Below, piece by piece: positions 19,522 to 27,061 of a stretch of 64,000 nucleotides of DNA. The translations under genes were made by a program, and so were the position numbers. Source of the stretch: Desulfolutivibrio sulfoxidireducens (GTDB taxonomy: Bacteria; Desulfobacterota; Desulfovibrionia; Desulfovibrionales; Desulfovibrionaceae); contig NZ_CP045508.1 in the NCBI RefSeq assembly GCF_013376475.1, positions 3,012,001-3,076,000 on the forward strand. The letters run 5' to 3'. Each line of letters opens with the position of its first letter. Within the stretch, counting starts at the first letter, position 1. The notes under the pieces are model-generated. The model was not told the DNA's origin. It made no database searches and saw only the letters and a list, made by a program, of their open reading frames with translations.

Positions 19522-20907
19522 ATGGCCCTTCTCAGACATACCCTTCCGGAAATCAAGGAGCGCGCGGCGCTCACCGTCAATCCGGCCAAGACCTGCCAGC
19601 CCATCGGCGCCATGTACGCGGCCCTGGGCGTGCGCGGCTGCATGCCGCACAGCCATGGGTCCCAGGGATGCTGCGCCTACCACCGCTCCACCCTGACCCG
19701 GCATTACAAGGAACCCATCGTGGCCGGCACCAGTTCCTTCACCGAAGGCTCCTCGGTCTTCGGCGGCCAGTCGAACCTGCTGCAGGCCATCGACAATATC
19801 TTCACCATCTACGAGCCCGACGTCATCGCCGTGCATACCACCTGCCTGTCCGAGACCATCGGCGACGACCTGCGCCAGATCTCGCAAAAGGCCAAGGACG
19901 ACGGCAAGATTCCCGACGGCAAGCATGTGATCTACTGCAACACCCCAAGCTACGTCGGCACCCATGTCACGGGCTACGCCAACATGGTCAAGGGCATCCT
20001 CAAGGGCTTCGTGAAAAAGACCGGAACGCCCACGGGCAAGGTGAACATCATCCCGGGATTTTGCGAGCCCTCGGACATGGCCGAGATGCGCCGCCTGTGC
20101 GGCATGCTGGGGGTTCCCATCACCATGGTCCCGGACACCGACGGCGTGGTCAACGGCCCCCTGACCGGCACCTACGAGATGTTCCCCAAGGCCGGGACCA
20201 CGCCTGCGGAGGTGGCCGGAATGGGCGACGCCACAGGCTCCATCGGCCTTGGCCGCTGGGCCACGGCCGACGCGGTCAACTTCCTGGACGCCGAATACAA
20301 GGTGCCCGGCAAGATCGTGGACCTGCCCCTCGGCATCCAGGCCACGGACCGGTTCGTGAACACCCTGCGCACGATGGCCGGCGTCCCGGTACCCGCCAGC
20401 GTGGACTTCGAGCGCGGCCAGGTGGTGGACGCCATCTCCGACTACATCCAGTACCTGCATGGCAAGAAGGTGGCCCTGGCCGGCGATCCGGACCAGATCC
20501 TGCCCCTGGTGGAGTTCCTTCTGACCCTGGGCATGATCCCGGCCTACGTGGTCACGGGAACCGGCGGCAAGCTCTTCGACGAGCGCATGACCGAACTGCT
20601 TGCGGACGCGCCCTACGCCTGCAAGTACAAAAACGGCGAGCAGGCCGACATGTTCCTTCTGCACCAGTGGATCAAGCAGGAGCCCGTCGATCTTCTGATC
20701 GGCAACACCTACATGAAATACATCGCCCGGGACGAGGACATCCCGCTGGTGCGCCACGGCTTCCCCATCCTGGACCGCATGGGCCACCAGTACTTCCCGA
20801 GCGTGGGCTACATGGGGGCGCTGCGGCTGATCGAGAAGATCACCGGGGCGATCATGGACCGCATGGACCGCGACGCCCCCGAGACCTCCTTCGAACTGCA
20901 GATGTAA
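19522..20907 (+). CDS. nifK: Nitrogenase MoFe protein beta chain NifK
   Basis: This 461-residue chain pairs with NifD and completes the P-cluster with C25, C50 and C108 (KTCQPIGAM, GSQGCCAYHR, TTCLSETIGDD). It lacks the N-terminal extension of about 60 residues found in Azotobacter NifK, again like clostridial enzymes. A GAGGAAG site precedes the ATG, 33 bases behind nifD. The C-terminal half contains the usual VTGTGGKLFDERM and PLVRHGFPILDRMGHQYFPSVGY blocks. Confidence 0.98.
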   Translation: MALLRHTLPEIKERAALTVNPAKTCQPIGAMYAALGVRGCMPHSHGSQGCCAYHRSTLTRHYKEPIVAGTSSFTEGSSVFGGQSNLLQAIDNIFTIYEPDVIAVHTTCLSETIGDDLRQISQKAKDDGKIPDGKHVIYCNTPSYVGTHVTGYANMVKGILKGFVKKTGTPTGKVNIIPGFCEPSDMAEMRRLCGMLGVPITMVPDTDGVVNGPLTGTYEMFPKAGTTPAEVAGMGDATGSIGLGRWATADAVNFLDAEYKVPGKIVDLPLGIQATDRFVNTLRTMAGVPVPASVDFERGQVVDAISDYIQYLHGKKVALAGDPDQILPLVEFLLTLGMIPAYVVTGTGGKLFDERMTELLADAPYACKYKNGEQADMFLLHQWIKQEPVDLLIGNTYMKYIARDEDIPLVRHGFPILDRMGHQYFPSVGYMGALRLIEKITGAIMDRMDRDAPETSFELQM

Positions 20908-20973
20908 CGACAACCCGGGGAGGGGGAAACCCCCTCCCCTTTTTCACGCCGACGCGAAAGGGAGACAACGCGC

Positions 20974-21279
20974 ATGGAGAAGCCAAAACATCTCATCCTG
21001 TGCTGTGCCAGCTTCCGGATGAAGGGAGAGCCCAAGGGCATCTGCCACAAGAAGGGATCGCATTCGCTCATGGGATACATGGAGGAAGGGGTGCTGGACC
21101 GGGGACTCGACGCCCGGGTGGTCAGCACGGGGTGCATGAAGCAGTGTGAGGACGGCCCGGTTGTGGTCGTGATGCCCGAGAACTACTGGTACCGGGGCAT
21201 CGACAGCGAGGACGCCGTGGACGAGATCCTGGACGCCCTGGAAGGCGGCGAGGCGGCCGAGGATCGTCTTTTCACCTAA
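20974..21279 (+). CDS. Thioredoxin-like [2Fe-2S] ferredoxin of the nif operon
   Basis: This 101-residue protein has the cysteine pattern of thioredoxin-like 2Fe-2S ferredoxins: C10/C11, C24, C54 and C58 (STGCMKQC), with the N-terminal strand LILCCASFRMKGEPKGIC. Such proteins commonly follow nifK in Desulfovibrio and are thought to supply electrons or act in cluster delivery to nitrogenase. It is the last gene before the operon terminator. Confidence 0.85.
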   Translation: MEKPKHLILCCASFRMKGEPKGICHKKGSHSLMGYMEEGVLDRGLDARVVSTGCMKQCEDGPVVVVMPENYWYRGIDSEDAVDEILDALEGGEAAEDRLFT

Positions 21280-21314
21280 ATTCCCCCCTCCGCCATTGGG
21301 CCATTGCCCAACCC

Positions 21315-21354
21315 CCGCCCCGTCGGAACGCCGCGCCGTCGGGGCGGCTTTTTT
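21315..21354 (+). terminator. Rho-independent terminator of nifHIIDK-fdx
   Basis: CCGCCCCGTCGG (21315-21326) pairs with CCGTCGGGGCGG (21336-21347) with one internal T-T mismatch and a 9-base loop, followed by C and six T. Confidence 0.88.
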
Positions 21355-21367
21355 GGGGCATCGCCCG

Positions 21368-21396
21368 TTGACACCAGGACATTTCTGTCCTACATG
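21368..21396 (+). promoter_or_regulatory. hicAB promoter with palindromic operator in the spacer
   Basis: A consensus -35 TTGACA (21368-21373) is followed after 17 bases by TACATG (21391-21396) as a possible -10. Between them lies a perfect palindrome AGGACA-TTTC-TGTCCT (21376-21391), with a further TGTCC half-site at 21396-21399. This is where a DNA-binding HicB antitoxin could block RNA polymerase. The predicted transcript start (about 21403) nearly coincides with the hicA GTG, suggesting leaderless translation. Confidence 0.55.
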
Positions 21397-21403
21397 TCCC
21401 CAT

Positions 21404-21604
21404 GTGAAGAACAAGGAATTTCTCAGACGCCTGCGCCGTCACGGCGTTGAACTCATCGAGGGCAAGGGCAAGGGCGGCCACGTCTGGGCCATTCACAACG
21501 GCATGAAAACCACGATCCCGGTTCACGGCGGCCGGGACATGGACCCTGACTTTCTCAAGGATATTTGCAAGCAACTAGGTCTTGCCCCCAAGGACGTGCT
21601 GTAA
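21404..21604 (+). CDS. hicA: HicA-family toxin (mRNA interferase)
   Basis: A GTG start gives a 66-residue protein beginning MKNKEFLRRLRRHGVELIEG, the classic HicA double-stranded RNA-binding-like fold, with the catalytic histidine in GKGGHVWAIH and the late TIPVHGGRDMDPDFLKDICKQLGL block. HicA cleaves mRNA when released from its antitoxin. No ribosome site is visible, in keeping with a leaderless message. The gene sits directly behind the nif operon terminator and 30 bases ahead of hicB. Confidence 0.85.
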   Translation: MKNKEFLRRLRRHGVELIEGKGKGGHVWAIHNGMKTTIPVHGGRDMDPDFLKDICKQLGLAPKDVL

Positions 21605-21634
21605 CGGCACGGCCCCGGCACGCACGGAGGACGC

Positions 21635-22129
21635 ATGTACACCTATCCCGTCACCCTGAAGACGCTTGGCAACGGCGACGTCATGGCCTCGTTTCCGGAC
21701 GTCCCCGAGGCTGTCACCTACGGAGAGAACGAGGCCTTCGCCCTGGAATGGGCCCAGGACGCCCTGCATGTGGCCCTGGCCGGATATATGGACGATCATC
21801 GGGACATTCCGCCCGCTTCCACGCCGGCCCCGGGGCAGCCCACCGTCGGCCCCTCCCCCCTGACGCGGATCAAGCTGGCCATCTATCAGGCCATGCGCGA
21901 CCAGGGCATCTCCCAACTCCGCCTCGCCGGGCTTTTGCACCGCGACGCCCGGCAGGTGCGGCGCATTCTCGATCTCGATCACCAATCCACCCTCAACCAG
22001 CTCGTGGACGCGGCCGCCGTGCTGGGGTTTCGGCTGGATGTCGCGCTTTGCAAAGCGGATGCGGACGACGTCTTGCCCGCCGTGCCCGCTACGGGCTTGG
22101 GGACGGCAGCCCCGGCGCGTCAGTGCTGA
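21635..22129 (+). CDS. hicB: HicB-family antitoxin
   Basis: This 164-residue protein has the HicB N-terminal half (YPVTLKTLGNGDVMASFPDVPEAVTYGENEAFALEWAQDAL), a Pro-rich linker near residue 65-78, and a C-terminal helix-turn-helix (SQLRLAGLLHRDARQVRRILDLDHQSTLNQLVDAAAVLG) of the Xre type. The first part would neutralise HicA and the second bind the operator upstream of hicA. The HTH class of HicB matches promoter autoregulation. Confidence 0.88.
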   Translation: MYTYPVTLKTLGNGDVMASFPDVPEAVTYGENEAFALEWAQDALHVALAGYMDDHRDIPPASTPAPGQPTVGPSPLTRIKLAIYQAMRDQGISQLRLAGLLHRDARQVRRILDLDHQSTLNQLVDAAAVLGFRLDVALCKADADDVLPAVPATGLGTAAPARQC

Positions 22130-22356
22130 CCCGGCGCGGTGCGGCGAGGTCCACGACGACCGACCTCGCCCAGGCCGAAAGCGCCATCCAATCTGACGTG
22201 AACACGCTCCTCAGCTCGATACGCGCCGACATCGCCAAGCTCGACGGCAAGATCGACAAGCTGGCCATGCAGGTGAAGCTGCTCATCATCCTGGCGCTTT
22301 TGGCCATCGCCATGTTCAGCCCGAATCTGGCCGCCTTGCTCAAGATCGCGAAATAA
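22123..22356 (+). CDS. Small coiled-coil protein with C-terminal membrane helix
   Basis: A GTG at 22123 overlaps the hicB stop (GTGCTGA) and opens a 77-residue frame. It has a heptad-like stretch (AESAIQSDVNTLLSSIRADIAKLDGKIDKLAMQ) followed by a single hydrophobic helix LLIILALLAIAMFSPNLAALL and a short basic end. The layout resembles XhlA/holin-associated small proteins and CCDC90-like coiled-coil proteins, but no family is certain. Translational coupling to hicB suggests it is a third member of the operon. Start codon is uncertain. Confidence 0.5.
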   Translation: MLTRRGAARSTTTDLAQAESAIQSDVNTLLSSIRADIAKLDGKIDKLAMQVKLLIILALLAIAMFSPNLAALLKIAK

Positions 22357-22418
22357 CCGCCAAGGCCGCTCACTCCGCAATTCCCGCGCCAGCCCCGCTG
22401 TGTTCCCGATCTCCCGTC

Positions 22419-23390
22419 TTAAAACCGATAGGCGACCTTGACCGAAACCGAGGACTGCTCGGACCACACCCGGACCCCGTGCGACCAGGTCATGCTTTGG
22501 CCCTCCTCGCGCCAGGTGTGGCTTCCCCGGGTGTCGATGCACAGATATTCCCCCTCCACCCCGAGATCCAGGCTCTCGGTCAGCCCGAACATCACCCCCA
22601 GGGTGGCGTGCCAGGCGTTTCCGGCGGTTTTTTCGCGCGTGGTGCGGTCGCCGCGCAGCAGATGCCGGTCCAGGTTGCGCCCGAACACGTAACTCCAGTC
22701 CACCTGCGACGTGATCGCGATCCGGTGCAGCACCGGCGGCCTGTCCCACTCGTAGCCCAGGCGCAGGCCGGCGACGAGCTGATACCAATCCTGCTTGAAA
22801 GAGATGCTGTCGCCGGGCAGCGGGTCGACCACATTGACCGTGCCGAACGTATTGTATTCATACTGGGTGCCGTCGTGGGCCATGAAGGAGAAACGCTGGA
22901 AGCGAAACCCCAGCATGGGGCGCACCCCGAACCCGGCGGGCAGGGTCAAGAGATCGGCCACCTGCATGTCGATATCCGCCGCCAGTTGGTAGCTCGGCCG
23001 CATCCGACACTGCGACTCGCTGTAGACCGACAACCGGGTCGGCACCTCGTCGTCGTCCCAGTCGGAATCCCGGAAGGTGCCGGCGTCCTGATCGGACACG
23101 CTGGAGAGGTATTCCACGCCGGCGGACAGGCGGCCCAACCGCCGGCGCACCTCAAGCCCGCCCCACACGGATTCGAGGGGGAATTCGAGGCGGCTGAGCG
23201 GACTTTGGAAGGGCGAGAATGGATTGCCGAATTCATAGGACGTATGGCTGTTGAACAGAAATTTCGTCTTGAGGGTGACGGACCAGTTCGGGTCGTCGGC
23301 CTCGGCTTGGGCGCGCCCCGGCGCACAGGCCGCAACCAGTAGGAACGCCAGAACCACCCCGATACACCGACTTTTCCGCCCTATGGTCAC
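22419..23390 (-). CDS. Omptin-like outer membrane protease
   Basis: This 323-residue protein has a signal peptide ending AQA (with a possible lipobox VAAC ahead of it) and a ten-strand barrel pattern with C-terminal F. The omptin catalytic pairs can be placed: D108-S-D110-W matches the Asp83/Asp85 pair of OmpT and D241-R-H243 matches the Asp210-x-His212 pair; ISFKQDWYQLVAGLRLGYEW aligns with the omptin strand before the second pair. Omptins cut surface peptides and proteins, often after dibasic sites, and need LPS. It is convergent with the hicB downstream gene. Family call rests on motif spacing, not on a search. Confidence 0.6.
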   Translation of the reverse strand: MTIGRKSRCIGVVLAFLLVAACAPGRAQAEADDPNWSVTLKTKFLFNSHTSYEFGNPFSPFQSPLSRLEFPLESVWGGLEVRRRLGRLSAGVEYLSSVSDQDAGTFRDSDWDDDEVPTRLSVYSESQCRMRPSYQLAADIDMQVADLLTLPAGFGVRPMLGFRFQRFSFMAHDGTQYEYNTFGTVNVVDPLPGDSISFKQDWYQLVAGLRLGYEWDRPPVLHRIAITSQVDWSYVFGRNLDRHLLRGDRTTREKTAGNAWHATLGVMFGLTESLDLGVEGEYLCIDTRGSHTWREEGQSMTWSHGVRVWSEQSSVSVKVAYRF

Positions 23391-23555
23391 ATCGCCCTCC
23401 CGGTTTGGTTGCGTCGGTCAGTACGGGAAAACCCGTCCTGCATCAAGCCAATCACGCGACTTGCCCGTCTCTTCTTTTTCCTGCCTTCGCCCTCCTCCCG
23501 CACCATAGCCGCCCGCCCCCTCGCCCCCGTCCTTCCCGAGGCCCTTTTCGGGATT

Positions 23556-23577
23556 CCAAAGGGCACAAGCCCTTTGG
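23556..23577. repeat. Extragenic palindrome
   Basis: CCAAAGGGC and GCCCTTTGG pair around an ACAA loop, followed by a run of C/G (CCCCCGGAGGG). It resembles the palindromic spacers at 29.8 and 35.6 kb in layout but lacks their shared 21-base core. Confidence 0.6.
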
Positions 23578-23767
23578 CCCCCGGAGGGTATTCCTCTTCT
23601 CCTCCTCCCGCCGCCGCAGGCATCTCTTCCCGACGGCAGGTCTTGCGCCTCGCGGCCATTCGCGTTTCCCGGGAAGCTTCGTTGACGCGGCATGTGCCGC
23701 CGCGTATTCCCATCATGACATACGAACGACAATCGGATTCCGCTTCCTCCAAAAAGGACGGGCGAAC

Positions 23768-23884
23768 ATGCGGCGACTGTTTTTCGGTATCGCGCTTGCG
23801 GCGGGGATGCTTTGGCTGTGGGGCTGGGATGCGGTGATCGTCGCCGCGCCGACGCCGCCTCTTCCCTCCTGCAAAAAAGGATAG
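23768..23884 (+). CDS. Possible 38-residue secreted or membrane peptide
   Basis: An ATG preceded by AGGA at 9 bases opens a frame MRRLFFGIALAAGMLWLWGW with a signal-like hydrophobic core and a Pro-rich end finishing SCKKG. Nothing recognisable; it could equally be chance in non-coding DNA. Confidence 0.25.
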   Translation: MRRLFFGIALAAGMLWLWGWDAVIVAAPTPPLPSCKKG

Positions 23885-24027
23885 CACAAAGCCAAACTAA
23901 TATCGACACGCCCTAGGCTCAAGCGGGACCCCGGTTTACAAGTAGCCGTCATCCTTTTTCTGCTTGACACTAGGCGGTATGTGTTCGCAAAAAGGTCGGG
24001 AGAATCCTTAAAAAGGGGAGAATCTTT

Positions 24028-24465
24028 ATGGCTCGTTTTGCGGCAGTCATCGTTTTTCTCATGGTTATTACCGGTTGCGCTAGCATGAAAGTACGGCAAA
24101 ACGGGGCCATCGATCCCAATGAAAAAACTATAAATGTTCCGCCAGGTGGTGGGTTTGCCGGGAAGGTCAAAGATGCACTTACAGGCAGGGGATGGAAAAC
24201 CTTCGTCGCGACTGACCTGTCCCAGAGTAGAGCGCTTGGGGGTGACGTGGAATCTGTCCAGGTTTCCAGGAACAATCGCGGCAGGTATACTTTGTTTGTA
24301 AACTCAAGCGTCTATGATTTGTGTTTGGATGGAACCGATGCGGTTTCTTACGACATATCCATTGTTGACTCAAAAGAAGGTATCGAAATTTTTACTGCCT
24401 CCGGGAGAGGGTGCGAAAACGCAGTAATAAAAAAGCTTATTGAAAAATCAGAGGGGAAGATATGA
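24028..24465 (+). CDS. Predicted lipoprotein, unknown function
   Basis: This 145-residue protein starts MARFAAVIVFLMVITGCASM: a short hydrophobic signal and the lipobox ITGC predict lipidation at C17. The mature part is about 128 residues with a Gly-rich patch (PPGGGFAGKVKDALTGRG) and two later cysteines in LCLDGT and GRGCEN. A GGGGAG site lies upstream. Base composition is clearly more AT-rich than the nif genes on either side, so transfer is likely. No family is recognised. Confidence 0.7.
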   Translation: MARFAAVIVFLMVITGCASMKVRQNGAIDPNEKTINVPPGGGFAGKVKDALTGRGWKTFVATDLSQSRALGGDVESVQVSRNNRGRYTLFVNSSVYDLCLDGTDAVSYDISIVDSKEGIEIFTASGRGCENAVIKKLIEKSEGKI

Positions 24466-24482
24466 TCGTCAACCCGTCAACA

Positions 24483-24692
24483 TGGATGCATTCCTAGACG
24501 CAGAGGGGATGGTGAGCCGCTTTCGTTTGCCGGGGCAAAAAGGATCATTGAGGATTGGAGGCAGGATTACAACACTGTGCGCCCCCCAGCGCTCTCGCAG
24601 GTATGAGCCCGGAGGAATACCGAAGAGCCGTTAAAGGGGGAAACCCTGAAACCCAGAGTCCGAACTTATCCGTGGTATACTCGACGGGGTAA
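24483..24692 (+). pseudogene. Remnant of an IS3-family transposase (C-terminal end)
   Basis: From 24526 the reading frame gives FAGAKRIIEDWRQDYNTVR, the well-known C-terminal block of IS3 OrfB integrases. At the C-run near 24581-24586 one base is missing where CAC would encode His, and the reading continues one frame over as PPSALAGMSPEEYRRAVKGG to a stop at 24692. No upstream catalytic domain or terminal inverted repeat remains. It is a decayed fragment that documents past insertion next to the AT-rich genes. Confidence 0.8.
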
Positions 24693-24774
24693 GGTCAAAC
24701 AAGGTCAGGGAATATAATAACGTGTTGATTCTTCTAGTCGATGAGGATGTTTTTGCCGTAACTGGGAGGATGTT

Positions 24775-25425
24775 ATGGGCAGGAAAGGAACTGTAAATAT
24801 TCATCTATATTTATTTGTCGTCATTTTTGTGATGTTTTTAGTCTCATGCAAGACGACCAAGGAAGAACCTATAAGAAGCGGGCTTCCCGATGATTTTGAT
24901 CATATCGCGAGGGAAGATATATCTGTAAAAGTAATAGACCAGTGGAAAAAATGTATTGAGAAGGCGACAAGTGACATATCAATAAAAGAAAATGATGTGT
25001 ATAAAGTATCAACAATAGCATATTATGAATGCGATAAATATGAAAAATTGATGCTTAATAGTAAGCTAGCGTCAAGAAGCAGAGAGTCTGCTTTTGTTGA
25101 GCTTGATTATTTAATTAACGACATGAAGATGTACTCTGTTAGAATGGCAAGCAAAGAAAGTAATATAAAGAATGCTGGGAAAGAGGCAAAGAGATACTCG
25201 GCTTGCCTTGCAGAAATGATATTGTACTATTTTAAAAAAAACATAAAAAACAAGGAACGTATCTATTCTTTGGCGGTAGAGTCTTGCAAAAAAGAGGAAA
25301 ATGAAAGCCGAGATTCTCTGCTTACCATGTTTAGCGAAGGAGAAGCGGAAAGTTTAATAGATTATGCTAAAAATTTAAATAAAAAAATACTCAGCGACCC
25401 AGCGTATGGGAAAAATCCATATTAG
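24775..25425 (+). CDS. Predicted lipoprotein with very AT-rich coding sequence
   Basis: This 216-residue protein has an N-terminal hydrophobic segment and the lipobox FLVSC, predicting lipidation at C25. The mature part is Lys/Glu/Ser-rich and mostly helical, with scattered cysteines (KKCIEKA, YYECDKY, SACLAEM, VESCKKE) spaced through the chain. A GGGAGGA site precedes the ATG. Codon use is strongly A/T-ended, unlike any other gene in the window, which is a clear sign of recent acquisition. No family is recognised. Confidence 0.75.
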   Translation: MGRKGTVNIHLYLFVVIFVMFLVSCKTTKEEPIRSGLPDDFDHIAREDISVKVIDQWKKCIEKATSDISIKENDVYKVSTIAYYECDKYEKLMLNSKLASRSRESAFVELDYLINDMKMYSVRMASKESNIKNAGKEAKRYSACLAEMILYYFKKNIKNKERIYSLAVESCKKEENESRDSLLTMFSEGEAESLIDYAKNLNKKILSDPAYGKNPY

Positions 25426-25443
25426 ACACACTAATGTGTGTCT
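25424..25443 (+). terminator. Hairpin overlapping the end of the AT-rich lipoprotein gene
   Basis: AGACACAC and GTGTGTCT pair perfectly around a TAAT loop; the left arm starts inside the TAG stop codon. A weak pyrimidine run follows. Probable terminator. Confidence 0.5.
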
Positions 25444-25619
25444 TCTCGCCTAATCTTGGACACGGCCATAACCTCTTGACCTGCCGCCCTCCCCTCTCCC
25501 CGAATTTCCCTCTTTCCCCTCCAAACACCTACAAATTCGTAGCCTCCCTTCTACGTTTTTGTTGTCGCAAATCGCCCCCCGGCACTGTCACTCTTCCATT
25601 ATTTCAAGGTGTTGTCTCC

Positions 25620-25634
25620 TGGCACGGGCCTTGT
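25620..25634 (+). promoter_or_regulatory. Sigma-54 promoter of nifENB
   Basis: TGGCAC, five bases, TTGT fits the -24/-12 element, 51 bases before the nifE ATG. It lets the second half of the nif cluster be switched on with nifH in spite of the intervening genes. Confidence 0.85.
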
Positions 25635-25684
25635 ACTAGCCCCTCCCACATCCGGCCGAACCCGCGGCCGGAAAGGGAGATCGC

Positions 25685-27061
25685 ATGCAACACGCCATTC
25701 TCGAGGAACGAAAGGACCAGGTCCACGTCACCGGCAGCGGCCCCTTCGCCCTGGCCTGCAACCGCGACAGCCTAGCCGGCGCGGTCAGCCAGCGGGCCTG
25801 CGTGTTCTGCGGTTCGCGGGTGGTCCTCTACCCCATCGCCGACGCCCTGCACCTGGTGCACGGCCCCATCGGCTGCGCGGTCTACACCTGGGACATCCGG
25901 GGCGCGTTGTCCTCCGGCCCGGAACTGCACCGATTGAGCTTCTCAACCGACCTTCAGGAAAAAGACGTCATCTTCGGCGGCGAGAAAAAGCTCAAGGCCG
26001 CGCTCCTGGAGCTGATCGCCCGGCACAAGCCCAAGGCCGCCTTTGTCTACGCCACCTGCATCGTGGGCATCATCGGCGACGACGTGGCCTCGGTGTGCCG
26101 CCAGGTGGCCGCCGAGACCGGCATCCCGGTCATCCCGGTGCAGTCGGAGGGCTTTAAGGGCAACAAGCGCGAGGGCTACGCCGCCGCCTGCCGGGCCATG
26201 TTCGAGCTTATCGGCACGGGCGACGTCGCGGACGTGCCGGCCGTGAGCCTGAACATCCTGGGCGACTTCAACCTGGCCGGCGAGATCTGGATCATCCGCG
26301 AATACTTCGAGCGCATGGGCGTGGCCGTGGTGGCCAACATCACCGGCGACGGCCGGGTGGACGACATCCGCCGGGCGCACGGCGCGGGCCTCAACGTGGT
26401 GCAGTGTTCCGGTGCCACCATGGAACTGGCCAAAATGATGCGCGACAAATACGACATCCCGTTCATCCGGGCCTCGTACCTGGGCATCGAGGACATGGCC
26501 GATTCGCTCTACGCCGTGGCCGAACACTTCAAGGACCGGGACCCGGGCATCGTGGCCCGGACCAAGGCTGTGGTGCGCGACGAACTCTCCATCCTGCTCC
26601 CGGAACTCAAAAAATACCGCAAGGACCTGGAGGGCAAGAAGGCCGCCGTCTACGTGGGCGGCGCGTTCAAGGCCTTCTCGCTGATTAAGGCCTTCAAGCA
26701 CCTGGGCATGCGCGTGGTCCTGGTCGGGTCCCAGACCGGCACCAAGGAGGACTACGAGGAACTGGCCGCCATCTGCGATCCGGACACCATCATCGTGGAC
26801 GACGCCAACCCCTTGGAGCTGTCCCAGTTCATCAAGGAAAAGGACGTGGACGTGTTCGTGGGCGGGGTCAAGGAACGGCCCATCGCGTTCAAGCTCGGCG
26901 TGGGCTTTTGCGACCACAACCACGAGCGCAAGCAGGCCCTGGAAGGCTTCGTGGGCATGCTCAACTTCGCCAAGGAGATTCACGCCTCGGTGACAAGCCC
27001 GGTGTGGCGCTTCGTGCCCCGCCGGGAGATGCGGCCCGGGATTCTGGAGGAACGGCCATGA
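25685..27061 (+). CDS. nifE: Nitrogenase FeMo-cofactor scaffold protein NifE
   Basis: This 458-residue NifD paralogue forms with NifN the scaffold on which NifB-cofactor is matured into FeMo-co. Cluster-binding cysteines are in QRACVFCGSR (near residue 38), HGPIGCAVY and YATCIVGIIGDD; the NifD-like cofactor Cys is replaced in context VVQCSGATMELAKMM. Typical blocks VPVIPVQSEGFKGN and GGVKERPIAFKLGVGFCDHNHER are present. It is the first gene behind the second sigma-54 promoter and overlaps nifN by ATGA. Confidence 0.97.
   Translation: MQHAILEERKDQVHVTGSGPFALACNRDSLAGAVSQRACVFCGSRVVLYPIADALHLVHGPIGCAVYTWDIRGALSSGPELHRLSFSTDLQEKDVIFGGEKKLKAALLELIARHKPKAAFVYATCIVGIIGDDVASVCRQVAAETGIPVIPVQSEGFKGNKREGYAAACRAMFELIGTGDVADVPAVSLNILGDFNLAGEIWIIREYFERMGVAVVANITGDGRVDDIRRAHGAGLNVVQCSGATMELAKMMRDKYDIPFIRASYLGIEDMADSLYAVAEHFKDRDPGIVARTKAVVRDELSILLPELKKYRKDLEGKKAAVYVGGAFKAFSLIKAFKHLGMRVVLVGSQTGTKEDYEELAAICDPDTIIVDDANPLELSQFIKEKDVDVFVGGVKERPIAFKLGVGFCDHNHERKQALEGFVGMLNFAKEIHASVTSPVWRFVPRREMRPGILEERP

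Larger units (their letters stand above)
23391..24027. other. Long intergenic stretch with a palindrome and base-composition change
   Basis: This 637-base stretch moves from GC-rich to AT-rich DNA and marks the start of the foreign-looking segment. It holds one clear palindrome (23556-23577) and one doubtful small gene (23768-23884). The remainder is Pro/Ser/Arg-rich in all frames, which argues against coding. Confidence 0.5.

Noticed and set aside
18922-20913. Minus-strand frame of 663 codons opposite nifD-nifK
   Set aside because: Same reason: antisense shadow of highly conserved genes with no ribosome site and no domain.
23405-23884. Plus- and minus-strand frames of about 140-166 codons in the omptin-lipoprotein spacer
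   Set aside because: Ser/Pro/Arg-rich composition in all frames, no ribosome site, and a palindrome inside; probably non-coding except perhaps the last 38 codons.
24440-24634. Small plus-strand frame as a gene
   Set aside because: It crosses the IS3 remnant in the wrong frame; the recognisable transposase residues lie in two other frames.
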